This document shows, one piece after another, positions 9,729 through 19,515 of a stretch of DNA of 64,000 nt (position 1 is its first letter; each line of letters starts with the position of its first letter). Origin of the DNA: Candidatus Hadersleviella danica (GTDB taxonomy: Bacteria; Chloroflexota; Anaerolineae; Promineifilales; Promineifilaceae); assembly GCA_016711405.1 (NCBI GenBank), contig JADJSZ010000021.1:1-64000 (forward strand), written 5' to 3'. The notes beneath the pieces are model-generated. The model did not search any database. It was not told the DNA's origin and saw only the letters and a list, made by a program, of their open reading frames with translations. Both the position numbers and the translations under genes were made by a program.

Positions 9729-10983
9729 ATGCGCAATACCGTTCACCGCTTGTGGCACTCCACAGGTTTTTGGGAGAGCCTGATAATGACGGCCGCGACC
9801 TTTTTGGCGGGGGCGCTCGATTATGGCTTTAACGTCGTGGCGGGGCGCCTGCTCATCCCAGCCCAATACAGCGTCTTGGTCGCCTCCATCTCCATCTTGC
9901 AGATTTTGCTCCATGTGACCAATGTCATTCGCAACGTGGTGGCCTTTTACATGGCCGACTTGCGGAGCAAAGCGGCCGACTCTGCCCACCTCGCCCACTT
10001 CTTCCAGCGGAGCCACCGCTGGGCATGGCGTTGGGGCATTGTCGCGGCCGTGCTCCTCTTTGCCCTCAGTTGGCCTATCGCGGCCGTGCTGAACTTTGCC
10101 TCGCCCGCCCCGCTGTGGGCGGCCAGCCTTGCGCTGGTCATGCTGTTTGTGCGCCCCATTACCGATGGCACCTTGCAGGGGTTACAACGCTTTTACCAAT
10201 TGGCCACGGTGAACGTGACCCAAGCGGTGGTGCGCTTGGTCGCGGCCGTTCTGCTCATCCAGTGGGGATGGCAAGCGGTGGGCGGGGTTTTGGCCTTGCC
10301 CATCGCCACCTTTAGCGCCTTTGGCTTAGCCCTTTATTTTTTGCGTGGCTACGCTTTTGCGCCCCCCACGGCCGAAGCCCCGCCGCTCCAAGTGAGCCTG
10401 CGCTATTCGGCCACCACCTTTGTGGGCTTGCTCCTCTTCGCCTTGCTCACCAACAGCGATGTGATGATTACCCGCGCCATTTTTAGCGAACCAGAGGCGG
10501 CGACGTATGCGGCCGTCATCACGCTGGGCAAAATCAATTTGTTTATTTCGCTGGCTATTGGCATGGTCTTTTTCCCCAAAGCCATTGAGCGGCACAATGC
10601 GGGGCGGCCTGTGCGGCCGTTATTGGCGGCGGCGTTTGCGGCCGCGCTTTTGCCGGGACTGGCTCTTACCGTGCTTTACTTCCTCTTTCCCGCCGAAATT
10701 GTGCAACTGGTGTTCCGCAACGAATTTGCCAACCCCGGCCTCGTGCTGGGGCTGGTTGGCATGGCCACGACGTTGTTTGCGGGGGTCAATTTATGGCTCA
10801 ATTACGCCCTTTCGACAGGGCGCACAGCTTATTTGGTGGGATTGGGTGTGGCTCTCTTGGTGCTATGGGGGGCATCGCCCTGTTCCACAACTTCGCTGGT
10901 GCAAGTGGGCTGGGCTATGGTTGCGGCCGGGTTAATGGGCAATATCGCAGGGGTGTGGGCAAGTTGGGAGAGGGGGGGGGTAG
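9729..10983 (+). CDS. MOP-superfamily flippase-like membrane protein (Wzx/MATE type)
   Basis: About 418 residues with roughly 12 hydrophobic spans, beginning MRNTVHRLWHSTGFWESL. The segment LDYGFNVVAGRLLIPAQY near residue 30, the repeated paired helices and LTNSDVMITRAIFSEPEAA in the second half are typical of polysaccharide/lipid-linked sugar flippases. As sequenced, the frame reads through to 11267 into the antisense strand of the next gene. A run of nine G just before TAG (10972-10983) suggests that one extra G hides a stop at 10983; I give that end. The actual cargo is unknown. The convergent epimerase gene next to it would fit surface glycan metabolism. Confidence 0.75.
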
Positions 10984-11050
10984 TGGTCAGTGTTTGTCAT
11001 TTGTCCCGTGGTCATTGCCCCTCTCTTCTCTTTTCTCTCTTCTCTCCCCC

Positions 11051-12141
11051 TTATCTTCTTTTCTTGCGGCCGAAGAACCACCACACGGCCGCTAACACGG
11101 CCGCCGCGCCCAAAGCGAGTGTCGCGTATTCCCGTTCGCGGGAAATGGGCATGGGATGCTCCGTCGCCTCGGCCGCAATGTGCCCCAACGCCTCCAGCAT
11201 CCCCCGCTGGAGCGAACGAGGTTGCCAGCCCAACTCCGCCCGCGCCTTATCCGCCCGCGCAATGTAGGTTGCGCCCGCAATAGCGGTCGCCTCGGCCGAG
11301 AATAGCTCTGGCAACTGCACCACTTTGTTGAGCAAGCCCATGAGCGGGGCGGTGGGGCGCAACAAACCCGCAGGGACATGAAACATGGGCGGCCGTTTGC
11401 CCGTCAGCCGCGCCCAAAAATCCACCATCTCGCCCAAAGGCACGGCGGGGCCAGCGAGGATGTAACTTTGGCCAATACGGCCGCGTTCGGCCGCCAAAAT
11501 ATGGCCGTGGGCAATGTCTTCCACATGGGCAAAGGTCAGCGTCGTGGAGGGTGCAGGCAAAACGGGGAAGGGTGGCTGGCGCAAATAAAAACGGCGCATC
11601 AACTCCCCAATTTGGCTGGTATCGCCCGGCCCATACACCCCGCCCGGCATGACAATAACAATCGGAGCGCCTTGTTGTATAAGCGGCACGGCCACATGGT
11701 AATGTGCCAGCCATTTGGTGCGGTCATATTCGGTCAGAAATGGGCCGTTAGCGTAAAACTCTTCGTCTACAAGCTGGCCGTGCGTATCGCCAAAGACAGC
11801 GACGGTGCTGGTGTAGATAATTTTGGGGACGCGCAACTCATGGGCCAAGCCCAAGACGTTTAATGTGCCCGTTACGTTGATACGCTCAGCCAGTTGGGTA
11901 TCGGCCGCGCCCACCTTGTACCATGCGGCCACATGGAAGACGACATCACTACCCGTCATCGCTTCACGCAGGATTCCCGCTCGGTAATATCGCCTAGCAC
12001 GGGAATAGCGCCGAGTTGGCGCACCTGTTCTTGCCCCGCTTGCCCACGGGCAAGGGCATGAACGGTGTAACCGCGCTCGACAAGCTGGCGGATGAGTTGA
12101 CGGCCGATGAATCCTGTTCCACCTGTGACAAATGCTTTCAT
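11051..12141 (-). CDS. Extended short-chain dehydrogenase (NAD-dependent epimerase/dehydratase), frameshifted
   Basis: About 363 residues. The N-terminus at 12141 reads MKAFVTGGTGFIGRQLIRQL, a Rossmann GxxGxxG start. The frame breaks near 11972 and continues with SDVVFHVAAWYKVG, TSTVAVFG, the active-site YDRTK (Tyr-x-x-x-Lys) and FAHVEDIAHGHILA. The C-terminus has a single hydrophobic helix (ATLALGAAAVLAAVWWFFG) followed by RKKRR, so the enzyme is probably tail-anchored. It resembles dihydroflavonol reductase/HpnA-like SDRs; the substrate is unknown. A continuous frame also extends upstream to 12256 without SDR similarity, so the ATG at 12141 is preferred. Confidence 0.8.
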
Positions 12142-12248
12142 GGATGACCTTGAAGAAGAGAGAAGAGAGACAAAGAGAAGAGAGGGAAGAATGCACGTTT
12201 ATTGTAGCAGGGATTGGCGGCAAACAATAAAGGGCATGTTGACGGCCG

Positions 12249-13562
12249 TTACTCATAGCTCCAAAAGGCGCTCAGACCTGCGGCGACGGGAATGGGGGCA
12301 CGGCCGTCTATGGGAACCACCACAATTTCGCTCGTCGCCTCGCCTTGCACGGGCAACACCACAAACTGGCTATCGGGCGACCAAAGGCGGTGGCTGAGGG
12401 CGTACTGGTCAAAATAGGGCAAAAACTGGTTGACAAAGAGCCGCGTGGGTTGGAAGGTGTACAGCGGCCGAATGCCGCCCGTGGCCACCTCTAAAACATT
12501 CAGGGTTAGGTAAATTTCATCCGTTTGTTGGATGGGTTGCACGGCCGCTTTGGCTTGTTCACCCACCTTGGCTTGTTGGTTGTTTTCATTGCTCACCGCC
12601 AGATAAGCGATTTGGCGGCCATCAGGCGACCAGAAAAAAGCGAGGACGCGCTCGGCGACCAACACCGTGCTTGCCCCCGTGGCCACATCATACAACTGGA
12701 GCGGGCCGAATGAGGTGGGGCGGTTCTCGGTTGGGCTGGTATAGGCCAATTGCGCGGCCGTGGGCGACCAACTCATGGCCAAAACGCCGAGATGACGGCT
12801 TTGGTGGAGGGTTTGGGCGGGTTCATTGTCGTAGACAAACAGGGCACGGCCGCCATCACTCTCGTCGGCCGCTTTATCGCTATAGGCCAGATAACGGCCG
12901 TCGGCCGAGAGCGCCGGCGCTTGGAAAAAGCCATCCCCCCCTAAGGGCAACGGATTGACCATACCCGTCACATCCACATAGGCCAACACGCCACTGCTGG
13001 CGTGGGTCAGGGCCTGCTCATTGTCGGCCAGCCACTGCCAGTAGAGGGGTTGCCCAGTGGTCAGCACGTCGCTGGCCGCTTGGCCATCGGCAGGGGCGAT
13101 GTGCAAGGCGAGGCCACGGGGGTGGTTGGCGATGAAGCTAACCTGCTGGCCGTTGGGCGACCAATATAAATAGATGGGCGTGCCAGTGGTGAAGAGCGGC
13201 ACGGCCGTGCTTTCGTCCTCATCGGCCAGCACAAACACCCCTTGCTCGGCTCCACGGCCGCCGCCGCCAATGACCGCGATTTGGTTGCTGGTGGGCGACC
13301 ATGCGGGGAATTGATAGAAAGTTTCCCCACTGGTCAGGGTGCGTTCGGCCGTGCCATCTGGGGCAATGGTGGCCAATTGGCCGCTGGGAGTGATAAACGC
13401 GATGCGGCCTGTAGGCAAGCTGGGTTCGGGGGTGGGCGAAGGAAGGGGAGCGGTCGTGGGCAGGGGAGTGGGGCTGGGGGATTGGGCGCAAGCGGCCGAG
13501 AAGGCCATCCCAATGAGGCAGAAAAGTATATAAAAAAGCGAGCGCATGGTTTTGTCTATCAT
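12249..13562 (-). CDS. TolB/PD40 beta-propeller lipoprotein
   Basis: Encodes 437 residues. The ATG at 13562 follows AAGGAAG at short spacing. A signal peptide ends in a lipobox (FSAAC), then comes a Pro/Ser/Thr linker. The rest is a series of WSPDG-type blades (WSPTSNQIAV, WSPNGQQVSF, LSADGRYLAY, WSPTAAQLAY, WSPDGRQIAY, WSPDSQFVV), the hallmark of PD40/TolB-like propellers. It is presumably exported and membrane-anchored, with a binding or scaffold role. No enzyme motif is visible. The gene stops about 107 bp before the epimerase gene start on the same strand, so the two could share a transcript. Confidence 0.85.
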   Translation of the reverse strand: MIDKTMRSLFYILFCLIGMAFSAACAQSPSPTPLPTTAPLPSPTPEPSLPTGRIAFITPSGQLATIAPDGTAERTLTSGETFYQFPAWSPTSNQIAVIGGGGRGAEQGVFVLADEDESTAVPLFTTGTPIYLYWSPNGQQVSFIANHPRGLALHIAPADGQAASDVLTTGQPLYWQWLADNEQALTHASSGVLAYVDVTGMVNPLPLGGDGFFQAPALSADGRYLAYSDKAADESDGGRALFVYDNEPAQTLHQSRHLGVLAMSWSPTAAQLAYTSPTENRPTSFGPLQLYDVATGASTVLVAERVLAFFWSPDGRQIAYLAVSNENNQQAKVGEQAKAAVQPIQQTDEIYLTLNVLEVATGGIRPLYTFQPTRLFVNQFLPYFDQYALSHRLWSPDSQFVVLPVQGEATSEIVVVPIDGRAPIPVAAGLSAFWSYE

Positions 13563-13930
13563 AATCTTCCTTATGGGATTACTGGCTTGCCCATGAAGGC
13601 TATTATAAAGGGTAATTTGTATGAAGGGCGCAGGAAGAGAGAAGAGGGAAAAGAGAAGAGAGCCAAACTTTCGCGTTCTCCGCTCCCTCCGCGGTTCATT
13701 AGCTCCGTTTGCCCTGCTTGGCCGACTTTTGGGAAACCCTAGCCCAAGCTCCGCAAAGCCTCGACAAAACAGAACTTATATTCTAAAATTACGCGCCTTC
13801 TAAAAACTGATTTAGAAAATCCACCTTCTGCCATTTTGCCCCTTTGCCTTCAACCCCAATCTAAAAGGTTCAAAAAAACTATCACCCACCCATTGCGTTT
13901 AGATTCGACAAAGAAACAAAAGGAGAATTT
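13563..13930. other. Intergenic region, AT-rich, no gene seen
   Basis: Between the divergent lipoprotein and uvrA2 genes. It holds a purine tract (about 13620-13660) in the word-repeat style and an AT-rich stretch (about 13770-13930) that should contain the uvrA2 promoter. TTATAAT near 13600 on the minus strand may be the -10 box of the lipoprotein gene. I see no open reading frame with coding character and no CGGCCG motif. Confidence 0.5.
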
Positions 13931-16180
13931 ATGTCACAAGAATACATCGAAATTCGCGGCGCACGTGAAAATAATCTGAAGAACGTTTCCTTGCGAATTC
14001 CCAAACGCAAAATCACCATCTTCACCGGCGTATCCGGCTCTGGTAAATCATCTATTGTCTTTGACACCATTGCCACCGAAGCCCAACGTCTACTGAACGA
14101 AAATTTCAGCATGTTTGTGCGGAATTTTCTGCCCAAGTATGCCCAGCCCGATGCGGATGCCATCGAGAATTTGAGCATGTCCATTGTGGTAGACCAAAAG
14201 CGGATGGGTGGCGGCTCCCACTCCACCGTGGGAACTATCACCGACATCAACACCATTTTGCGGCTGATGTTTTCGCGCATTGGGCAACCGCATGTCGGGC
14301 CGACCAATGTGTTCGGCTTCAACGACCCCAAAGGGATGTGCCCCAATTGTAATGGTTTGGGGCGCAAATTAGATGTGGACATGGATAAGTTTTTGGACAC
14401 ATCCAAATCGCTCAATGAAGGAGCAATTTTGTTCCCCGAATATGCTGTGGATAGCTGGGGGTGGAATTTGCTCATTGATGCGGGTTTGTTCGACCCCGAC
14501 AAGAAAATAGAGGAGTACACGGCCGAAGAGATGGACTCCCTCCTGCACTGCAAACCCATGAAAGTGAAGGCCAAGATAGGCTCCAAAGATTTCAACATGA
14601 CGTTCGAGGGCATCGTCGCTCGCTTCACCAACAAATACATCAAGCGCGATGTGAAAACCATGTCGGAGCGGACGCAAAAGTCGGTCGAGGCGTACATGAC
14701 GATGGGGCCGTGTACGGTGTGCAAAGGCGCACGCCTGAGCCAAGAAATCTTGCAATGCAAGATTAACGGCTACAACATCGCCGACCTGACCAGCATGGAA
14801 ATTACCGAATTGGTAGAGGCGGTGAAGGGCATCAAAGAGCCAGCGGCCGAGCCAATGGTCAAAGCCCTCGTCGAACGGCTACAACACCTTCTGGATATTG
14901 GGCTGGAATACCTCAGCCTTAGCCGCGAGACAGATACGCTTTCGGGTGGCGAATCACAACGGGTGAAAATCGTCAAGCATCTCGGCAGTAGCCTGACCGA
15001 TGTCATTTATATCTTCGACGAGCCGAGTGTGGGGTTGCACCCCCGCGATGTGCACCGCATGAACGAGTTGTTGCAAAAACTGCGCGACAAAGGCAACACG
15101 GTCATTGTGGTGGAGCATGACCCCGATGTGATTAAAGCGGCCGACCATATCGTGGATGTCGGCCCCCATGCGGGGCGACATGGCGGCGAAATCGTCTATG
15201 AAGGCAGTTACGCCAATCTACTCAAGGCGGATACGCTGACAGGCCGACACTTGACCCAAACTATTACCCTCAAAGATTCGTTCCGCACGCCGACGGGCAA
15301 ACTGCCCATCAAAAATGCCAAGGTCAATAACCTCAAGAATGTGAGTGTGGATATTCCCAAAGGGGTGCTGACAGTGGTGACGGGGGTGGCTGGCTCGGGC
15401 AAGAGTTCGCTCATTAACGAAGTTTTTCAGCGGCAACATCCCGATGCGATTGTGATTGACCAAGCGGCCGTGGGCATCTCCAGCCGCTCCAATCCCGCCA
15501 CCTACACAGGCATCATGGACGATGTGCGCAAGGCGTTTGCCTCGGCCAACAAAGTGCCCGCCGCGTTGTTCAGCTTCAACTCCAAGGGCGCTTGCGAAAA
15601 TTGTCAGGGGTTGGGCGTGATTTATACCGATTTGGCCTTTCTGAATGAGGCCAAATCGCCCTGCGAAATTTGCGGCGGCAAGCGATTCAAAGATGAGGTG
15701 CTGACTTACAAGCTCAATGGGAAATCTATCAGCGATGTGCTGGCCATGAACGTTCAGCAAGCGCTTGAATTTTTTGAGCTGAAGGAAGTTGTGCGCAAAC
15801 TGCAAGCGATGAGTGATGTGGGGTTGGATTATTTGGGGCTTGGCCAGCCGCTCAGCACGCTTTCGGGTGGCGAGTGCCAGCGCATTAAATTGGCCAGCGA
15901 ACTGCACAAAAAGGGAAGCATCTACATTATGGATGAGCCAACGACGGGGTTACACATGTCGGACATTGGCCACCTGATGGAAGTGATTGACCGCCTTGTG
16001 GACACGGGCAATACAGTGGTGGTTATTGAACACAATCTGCATGTGATTAAGAATGCAGATTGGATTATTGATATGGGGCCTGAGGGCGGCCGTAAAGGGG
16101 GGCAGGTGATGTTTGAAGGAACGCCACCAGAGTTGTTGAAGGCCAAGCAGTCGCTGACCAGTGCCTACCTTGCCAATTAA
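13931..16180 (+). CDS. UvrA2-type excinuclease ATPase (short UvrA paralogue)
   Basis: Encodes 749 residues, about 200 fewer than canonical UvrA. The start is set by AAGGAGAATTT before the ATG. Two ABC modules are present: Walker A GVSGSGKSS and GVAGSGKSS, signatures LSGGESQR and LSGGECQR, and Walker B segments IFDEPSVGLHP and IMDEPTTGLHM. CxxC zinc pairs occur (CPNCNGLG, CTVCKGAR, CENCQGLG, CEICGGKR). The shortness indicates loss of the UvrB-interaction domain, as in class II UvrA (UvrA2/DrrC) proteins linked to tolerance of DNA-binding drugs; I inferred this from length and have not aligned it. It stands alone with its own AT-rich leader and has fewer CGGCCG sites than its neighbours. Confidence 0.88.
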   Translation: MSQEYIEIRGARENNLKNVSLRIPKRKITIFTGVSGSGKSSIVFDTIATEAQRLLNENFSMFVRNFLPKYAQPDADAIENLSMSIVVDQKRMGGGSHSTVGTITDINTILRLMFSRIGQPHVGPTNVFGFNDPKGMCPNCNGLGRKLDVDMDKFLDTSKSLNEGAILFPEYAVDSWGWNLLIDAGLFDPDKKIEEYTAEEMDSLLHCKPMKVKAKIGSKDFNMTFEGIVARFTNKYIKRDVKTMSERTQKSVEAYMTMGPCTVCKGARLSQEILQCKINGYNIADLTSMEITELVEAVKGIKEPAAEPMVKALVERLQHLLDIGLEYLSLSRETDTLSGGESQRVKIVKHLGSSLTDVIYIFDEPSVGLHPRDVHRMNELLQKLRDKGNTVIVVEHDPDVIKAADHIVDVGPHAGRHGGEIVYEGSYANLLKADTLTGRHLTQTITLKDSFRTPTGKLPIKNAKVNNLKNVSVDIPKGVLTVVTGVAGSGKSSLINEVFQRQHPDAIVIDQAAVGISSRSNPATYTGIMDDVRKAFASANKVPAALFSFNSKGACENCQGLGVIYTDLAFLNEAKSPCEICGGKRFKDEVLTYKLNGKSISDVLAMNVQQALEFFELKEVVRKLQAMSDVGLDYLGLGQPLSTLSGGECQRIKLASELHKKGSIYIMDEPTTGLHMSDIGHLMEVIDRLVDTGNTVVVIEHNLHVIKNADWIIDMGPEGGRKGGQVMFEGTPPELLKAKQSLTSAYLAN

Positions 16181-16206
16181 CTTCTTTGGGATACACGCAG
16201 AAAAAA

Positions 16207-16246
16207 CTGGCCGTTGAAGATAAATCCTCAACGGCCAGAATTTTGT
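16207..16246 (+). terminator. Terminator after uvrA2
   Basis: Stem CTGGCCGTTGA (16207-16217) pairs with TCAACGGCCAG (16228-16238), followed by AATTTTGTTTTC. It lies 27 bp after the stop codon. Confidence 0.8.
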
Positions 16247-16433
16247 TTTCAAGCCAAAGGCTTGCGTCGGCTGGCTGACTTTCCCAAGGTTAGGTGGTTG
16301 CCAGACTTTCCTTGTAGGGGGTACAGTCGTAGCAGATGTAAGCCCGATGTGAAGAGGATTGTATAGACAAGCATTGGGCAAGGGGGGGCGGAAGTAGGCC
16401 AAAATGGGCGAGATTGGGTAGAATGATGATTAA

Positions 16434-17813
16434 ATGTCACCACTACCTTTGCCCTTCACCCAAAGTGAACTCCAAGCGGCCGTCCACTATGCCCTGAAAA
16501 ACTGGCACAACACGGCCGCCCCTTCCCCTGAAATTCTGCAAAACCTAGCCCTCGTGCGCCAAGTTGTTGATTCAACCAATACGCTTGCCGCCATCAAAAA
16601 GGTTCTGCTCCACGCGCTCCAAATTGTCAAAGAGCATGATGGCATTGGGGGCAACTTGCTCCACGCCCGCTTTATCCAAGCCGAGCCTGAACCATTGCCC
16701 ACGGCCGCCAAAACCGTCGGCCTCAGCCGCGACCAAGCCAAGCACCGCCAAGCCGAAGTTATTGAACAACTCGCGGCCGTGCTCTATGAGTTAGAGTCGG
16801 CCGCCCGCACCACCCATCGACATAGCCAAGAAGTTAACCTCACCTCCCCCACCTACACCCAACTCTTTGGCACAGATGACCACCTCGACCAACTCACCCA
16901 GTGCTTGCAGAGCCACGTCGAGCCGTGGGTCATCGCCATTGTTGGGCTGGGCGGGCTGGGCAAAACGAGTTTGGCCGATGCGGCCGTGCGCCGCCTCATC
17001 CCCGTTGGGCGTTACCAACAAGTGGTTTGGCATCGCCTGCTCACCCCGCACACGGCCGACCCCGCCCCGATCTTGCAAGCCTTGGCCGACAAGATTTGCC
17101 CTGAAGTGGCCGCACCCCAGCAAATTCCCACTCTGCGCCAACTCCTGAAAAGCACCCCTTACCTTATCGTGTTGGATAACCTTGAGGTGGACACAGCCCC
17201 TTTGCTCGACACCTTGCAAGATTGGGCCAACCCCAGCAAATTCTTGCTCACCAGCCGCCACCGCCTGCCCCCCACGGCCGTTGCCCATTCGCTCACCCTG
17301 CGCGAATTGCCATTTGAGGCGGCCGTTGCCCTCATCCATGAGCAAGCCAGCCGCATTGGCGAGCTAGAAGGAGCGACCTTTGGGGAAGAGATTCTGCGCC
17401 AAATTTATGCGGCCGTGGGCGGCAATCCCCTCGCCCTCAAACTGGTCATTGGGCTGACCAAACTATTCTCGTTCAGCCGCATTTTGGATGATTTAACGGC
17501 CGCGCATATCACCGACATCGAGGGGATGTATCGCCACATTTATTGGCAAGCATGGCACAGCCTGCCCGAAGATGCTCAACATGTGCTGGAAGTCATGCCC
17601 ATCGCCTCCTCGGAGTTGGGCTTTGATATTGAGGACTTGCAACGCTCGACACCGTTTACAGCCGCCCAAATTTTATCTGCCCTGAGCCAACTGACGGCCC
17701 GTTCGTTGGTTGAAATTCGCGGCACAACATGGGAGCGACGTTACGGGTTGCACCGCCTGACCGAATCGTTTCTGCGAACAGAGATTATTCATTGGCCAGA
17801 AGAAATGGGGTAG
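16434..17813 (+). CDS. STAND NTPase (NB-ARC type) with N-terminal helical domain
   Basis: Encodes 459 residues. Residues about 1-130 are a helical domain whose end (TVGLSRDQAKHRQAEVIEQL) resembles a helix-turn-helix. The NB-ARC core follows: Walker A VGLGGLGKTSL (about residue 170), Walker B YLIVLDNLE, sensor FLLTSRH and the GLPL-like GGNPLALKL. It ends with a winged-helix-like region (SLVEIRGTTWERRYGLHRL). STAND ATPases are signal-triggered oligomerising switches. The ligand-sensing C-terminal repeats normally attached to such proteins are absent here but are encoded immediately downstream as a separate TPR protein, after a hairpin. Function, regulator or defence, cannot be decided from sequence. 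Confidence 0.85.
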   Translation: MSPLPLPFTQSELQAAVHYALKNWHNTAAPSPEILQNLALVRQVVDSTNTLAAIKKVLLHALQIVKEHDGIGGNLLHARFIQAEPEPLPTAAKTVGLSRDQAKHRQAEVIEQLAAVLYELESAARTTHRHSQEVNLTSPTYTQLFGTDDHLDQLTQCLQSHVEPWVIAIVGLGGLGKTSLADAAVRRLIPVGRYQQVVWHRLLTPHTADPAPILQALADKICPEVAAPQQIPTLRQLLKSTPYLIVLDNLEVDTAPLLDTLQDWANPSKFLLTSRHRLPPTAVAHSLTLRELPFEAAVALIHEQASRIGELEGATFGEEILRQIYAAVGGNPLALKLVIGLTKLFSFSRILDDLTAAHITDIEGMYRHIYWQAWHSLPEDAQHVLEVMPIASSELGFDIEDLQRSTPFTAAQILSALSQLTARSLVEIRGTTWERRYGLHRLTESFLRTEIIHWPEEMG

Positions 17814-17815
17814 GA

Positions 17816-17886
17816 GGTTACAGGTGACAAGTTACAGGTGATAGTGATATGTCATTTGCAACTTGTAACTTGTAACCTGCAACCAA
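17816..17886. repeat. Word-repeat hairpin separating STAND and TPR genes
   Basis: GGTTACAGGTGACAAGTTACAGG on the left pairs imperfectly with CAACTTGTAACTTGTAACCTG on the right (about 17851-17881). It sits between the STAND stop and the TPR start. Confidence 0.7.
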
Positions 17887-17892
17887 CACATC

Positions 17893-18881
17893 ATGGTTCC
17901 TGTTGCACCCCTTTCCCCTAGTCCTCGCTTCGTCACCGCGCTGGCGGCCAATTTGCAAGCGTGGCACGGCCGCACGGCGCGTCTCCAAACAGACGAGGCC
18001 ATTCAACGACTTAACCCCGAGTTTCCCAACCTGTTGCGAGTCAATGGCCAGCGGCCGTGGCTACCGCCCAACGCGCCCAGCTCCTGTTGCCTCATCTGCC
18101 CGAAAACGAGGAGCTAACGGCCGAGATACACCTCATCCTTGGCCAAGCCTACTTGGCAGGGCGCGATTACACCCTTGCCCGTGAACACGCCAACGAAGCA
18201 TTCGGCTGGGTGCGCCATTACTCTCCCCACCACATTTTGCTCATTGAGCTATTGGGCATGTTGGCACACCACGAAGGGCAACACGAAGAGGCGTGCCACT
18301 ATTACCAACAAGCCATCGCCCTGCAACAACAAACGGGGTACACCACCTATCACCACCGCACCCTGAACCAATTGATCCTCGCCTTGCAGGCACGCGAGGA
18401 GTGGGCGGAAGCACACACCATCTCCCACCAACTTATCGCCCACTTGCGCCAAACGGACTATGTGTTGGAACTGGCACAGGCGTTGCTGAATCAGGGCGCG
18501 GCTTATTATGGGCAGGCAGATTTGGCCAACGCGGCCGAACGTTTTGCCGAAGCGGAGCTGTTGCTCCAGCCCGTACCCCGTGAATTTGAGCTGAAAGGGG
18601 TGCTGAACAACAACTTGGCTTGTGTGTGGCGCGACCGTGGGGAATGGGCACTGGCCGAACAGTTTTACCAACGCAGTTTGGCCGCTTATGAACAGATGGG
18701 GGACGTTCTGCGCTCGGCCCAAGTGTGGGGCAACATGGGTAAACTCTTTTTGCGCCAGAATTTGCCCGAACTCGCCCACTCTCGCCTTGTCCAGTCCTTG
18801 CGGTTGCTGGCAACCCTACGCCATAATAAAAATGCACAAGCTCTCTATAAGGAATATAAAAACCTGTTAGACGGTTTGTGA
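17893..18881 (+). CDS. TPR-repeat protein, probable sensor partner of the STAND NTPase (frameshifted)
   Basis: About 329 residues if read across one frameshift near 18058. The first part (17893-18055) gives FVTALAANLQAWHGRTARLQ and LNPEFPNLLRVNGQ; the second (from a GTG at 18057 in the next frame) gives ATAQRAQLLLPHLPENEELT. The rest is a chain of TPR-like helical pairs (ILGQAYLAGRDYTLAREHAN, NQGAAYYGQADLANAAERFA, NLACVWRDRGEWALAEQFYQ). This architecture normally follows an NB-ARC domain in one polypeptide, so it is likely the sensor half of the upstream STAND protein. A conservative annotation would be 18057-18881. Confidence 0.8.
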
Positions 18882-18928
18882 CAAACGCCGAAGGTTCTTG
18901 CTAGTTCACCTCCTTCTAGCAATCCCGC

Positions 18929-18971
18929 AAAAAAAGTGAGCAGTACGCCAAACGTACTGCTCACTTTTTTG
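18929..18971. terminator. Bidirectional terminator
   Basis: Near-perfect stem with core AGTGAGCAGTACG (18929-18947 with 18953-18970), flanked by A and T runs on both sides. It serves the TPR gene (plus) and the small peptide gene (minus), which converge here. Confidence 0.9.
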
Positions 18972-18981
18972 TTAGAGCTTT

Positions 18982-19137
18982 CTAGCCGGGGCAACCTCCG
19001 CCGTTGCCACTCCCAGCCGTTTGGCAATCGTTGGCCCACACAGGGGTGTGGCCAGTATGTAATGGTGCAATGAGGGTGAGGCCGAGAACGGCCGTGACCA
19101 AGTAAACCCGCCAACGAGCAAAGTGTAAACCTTTCAT
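18982..19137 (-). CDS. Small secreted Gly/Cys peptide (51 aa)
   Basis: Read on the minus strand, an ATG at 19137 preceded by AGGAGAG (19144-19150) opens a 51-codon frame ending in TAG at 18982, just before a strong terminator. The product has a basic start (MKGLHFARWRVYL), a hydrophobic core (VTAVLGLTLIAPL), a possible signal-peptidase site after VWA, and a short mature tail NDCQTAGSGNGGGCPG with two cysteines. RBS, signal sequence and terminator all fit a real gene despite its size. It is divergent from an HTH-STAND regulator. Function is unknown; a signalling peptide or small toxin are possibilities. Confidence 0.65.
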   Translation of the reverse strand: MKGLHFARWRVYLVTAVLGLTLIAPLHTGHTPVWANDCQTAGSGNGGGCPG

Positions 19138-19515
19138 CACGTACTCTCCTGTTTTGATGGCGACTCACTTGAGAATGGCGCGCCGTGCAGGAGACCGATT
19201 GACAGACCCTGCACCCCATGAGATGCCCAAGAGTCGTGATGGAAAAAGAAACTGATTGTTCAAGTGCGACGCTGATTCAGGGGAGAAATGAGGTTCCCCA
19301 CCCCTCCAATTGCGTCCTGTTGAAGAGGTTTTGTCTGCCTTTTAGTTACCGTAACTTGCCTTAATAGTAGAAAAAGGTGGGGGCAAATTCTGGGTTCAAA
19401 TCGTGCCATTTTGGCGAGGTGAAAATGAGGTGTGATGTTGTTTAAGGTAGTTGCACGGCCGTAAGCAAGCCGACAACTCGGGAATAGTGCCTATTGTTGG
19501 GGAAGGAGAAATTGG
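19138..19515. other. Divergent intergenic region between peptide gene and STAND regulator
   Basis: About 378 bp, more AT-rich than its flanks, with a single CGGCCG near 19457. It must carry the promoters of both divergent genes. I see a TTGACA at about 19198 but no convincing -10 partner. No open frame with coding character is present. Confidence 0.5.

Noticed and set aside
9321..11267. Reading the flippase as a 648-aa protein
   Set aside because: The first 136 codons overlap the upstream membrane-protein gene out of frame, and the last 95 are antisense to the epimerase gene; a G-run error explains the missing stop.
18845..19219. 124-codon minus-strand frame over the peptide locus
   Set aside because: It crosses the terminator and has no ribosome site; the 51-codon frame offset within it has RBS, signal sequence and terminator.
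19390..19420. GGGTTCAAATC resembling a tRNA T arm
   Set aside because: No matching stem and no acceptor or anticodon arms can be folded around it.
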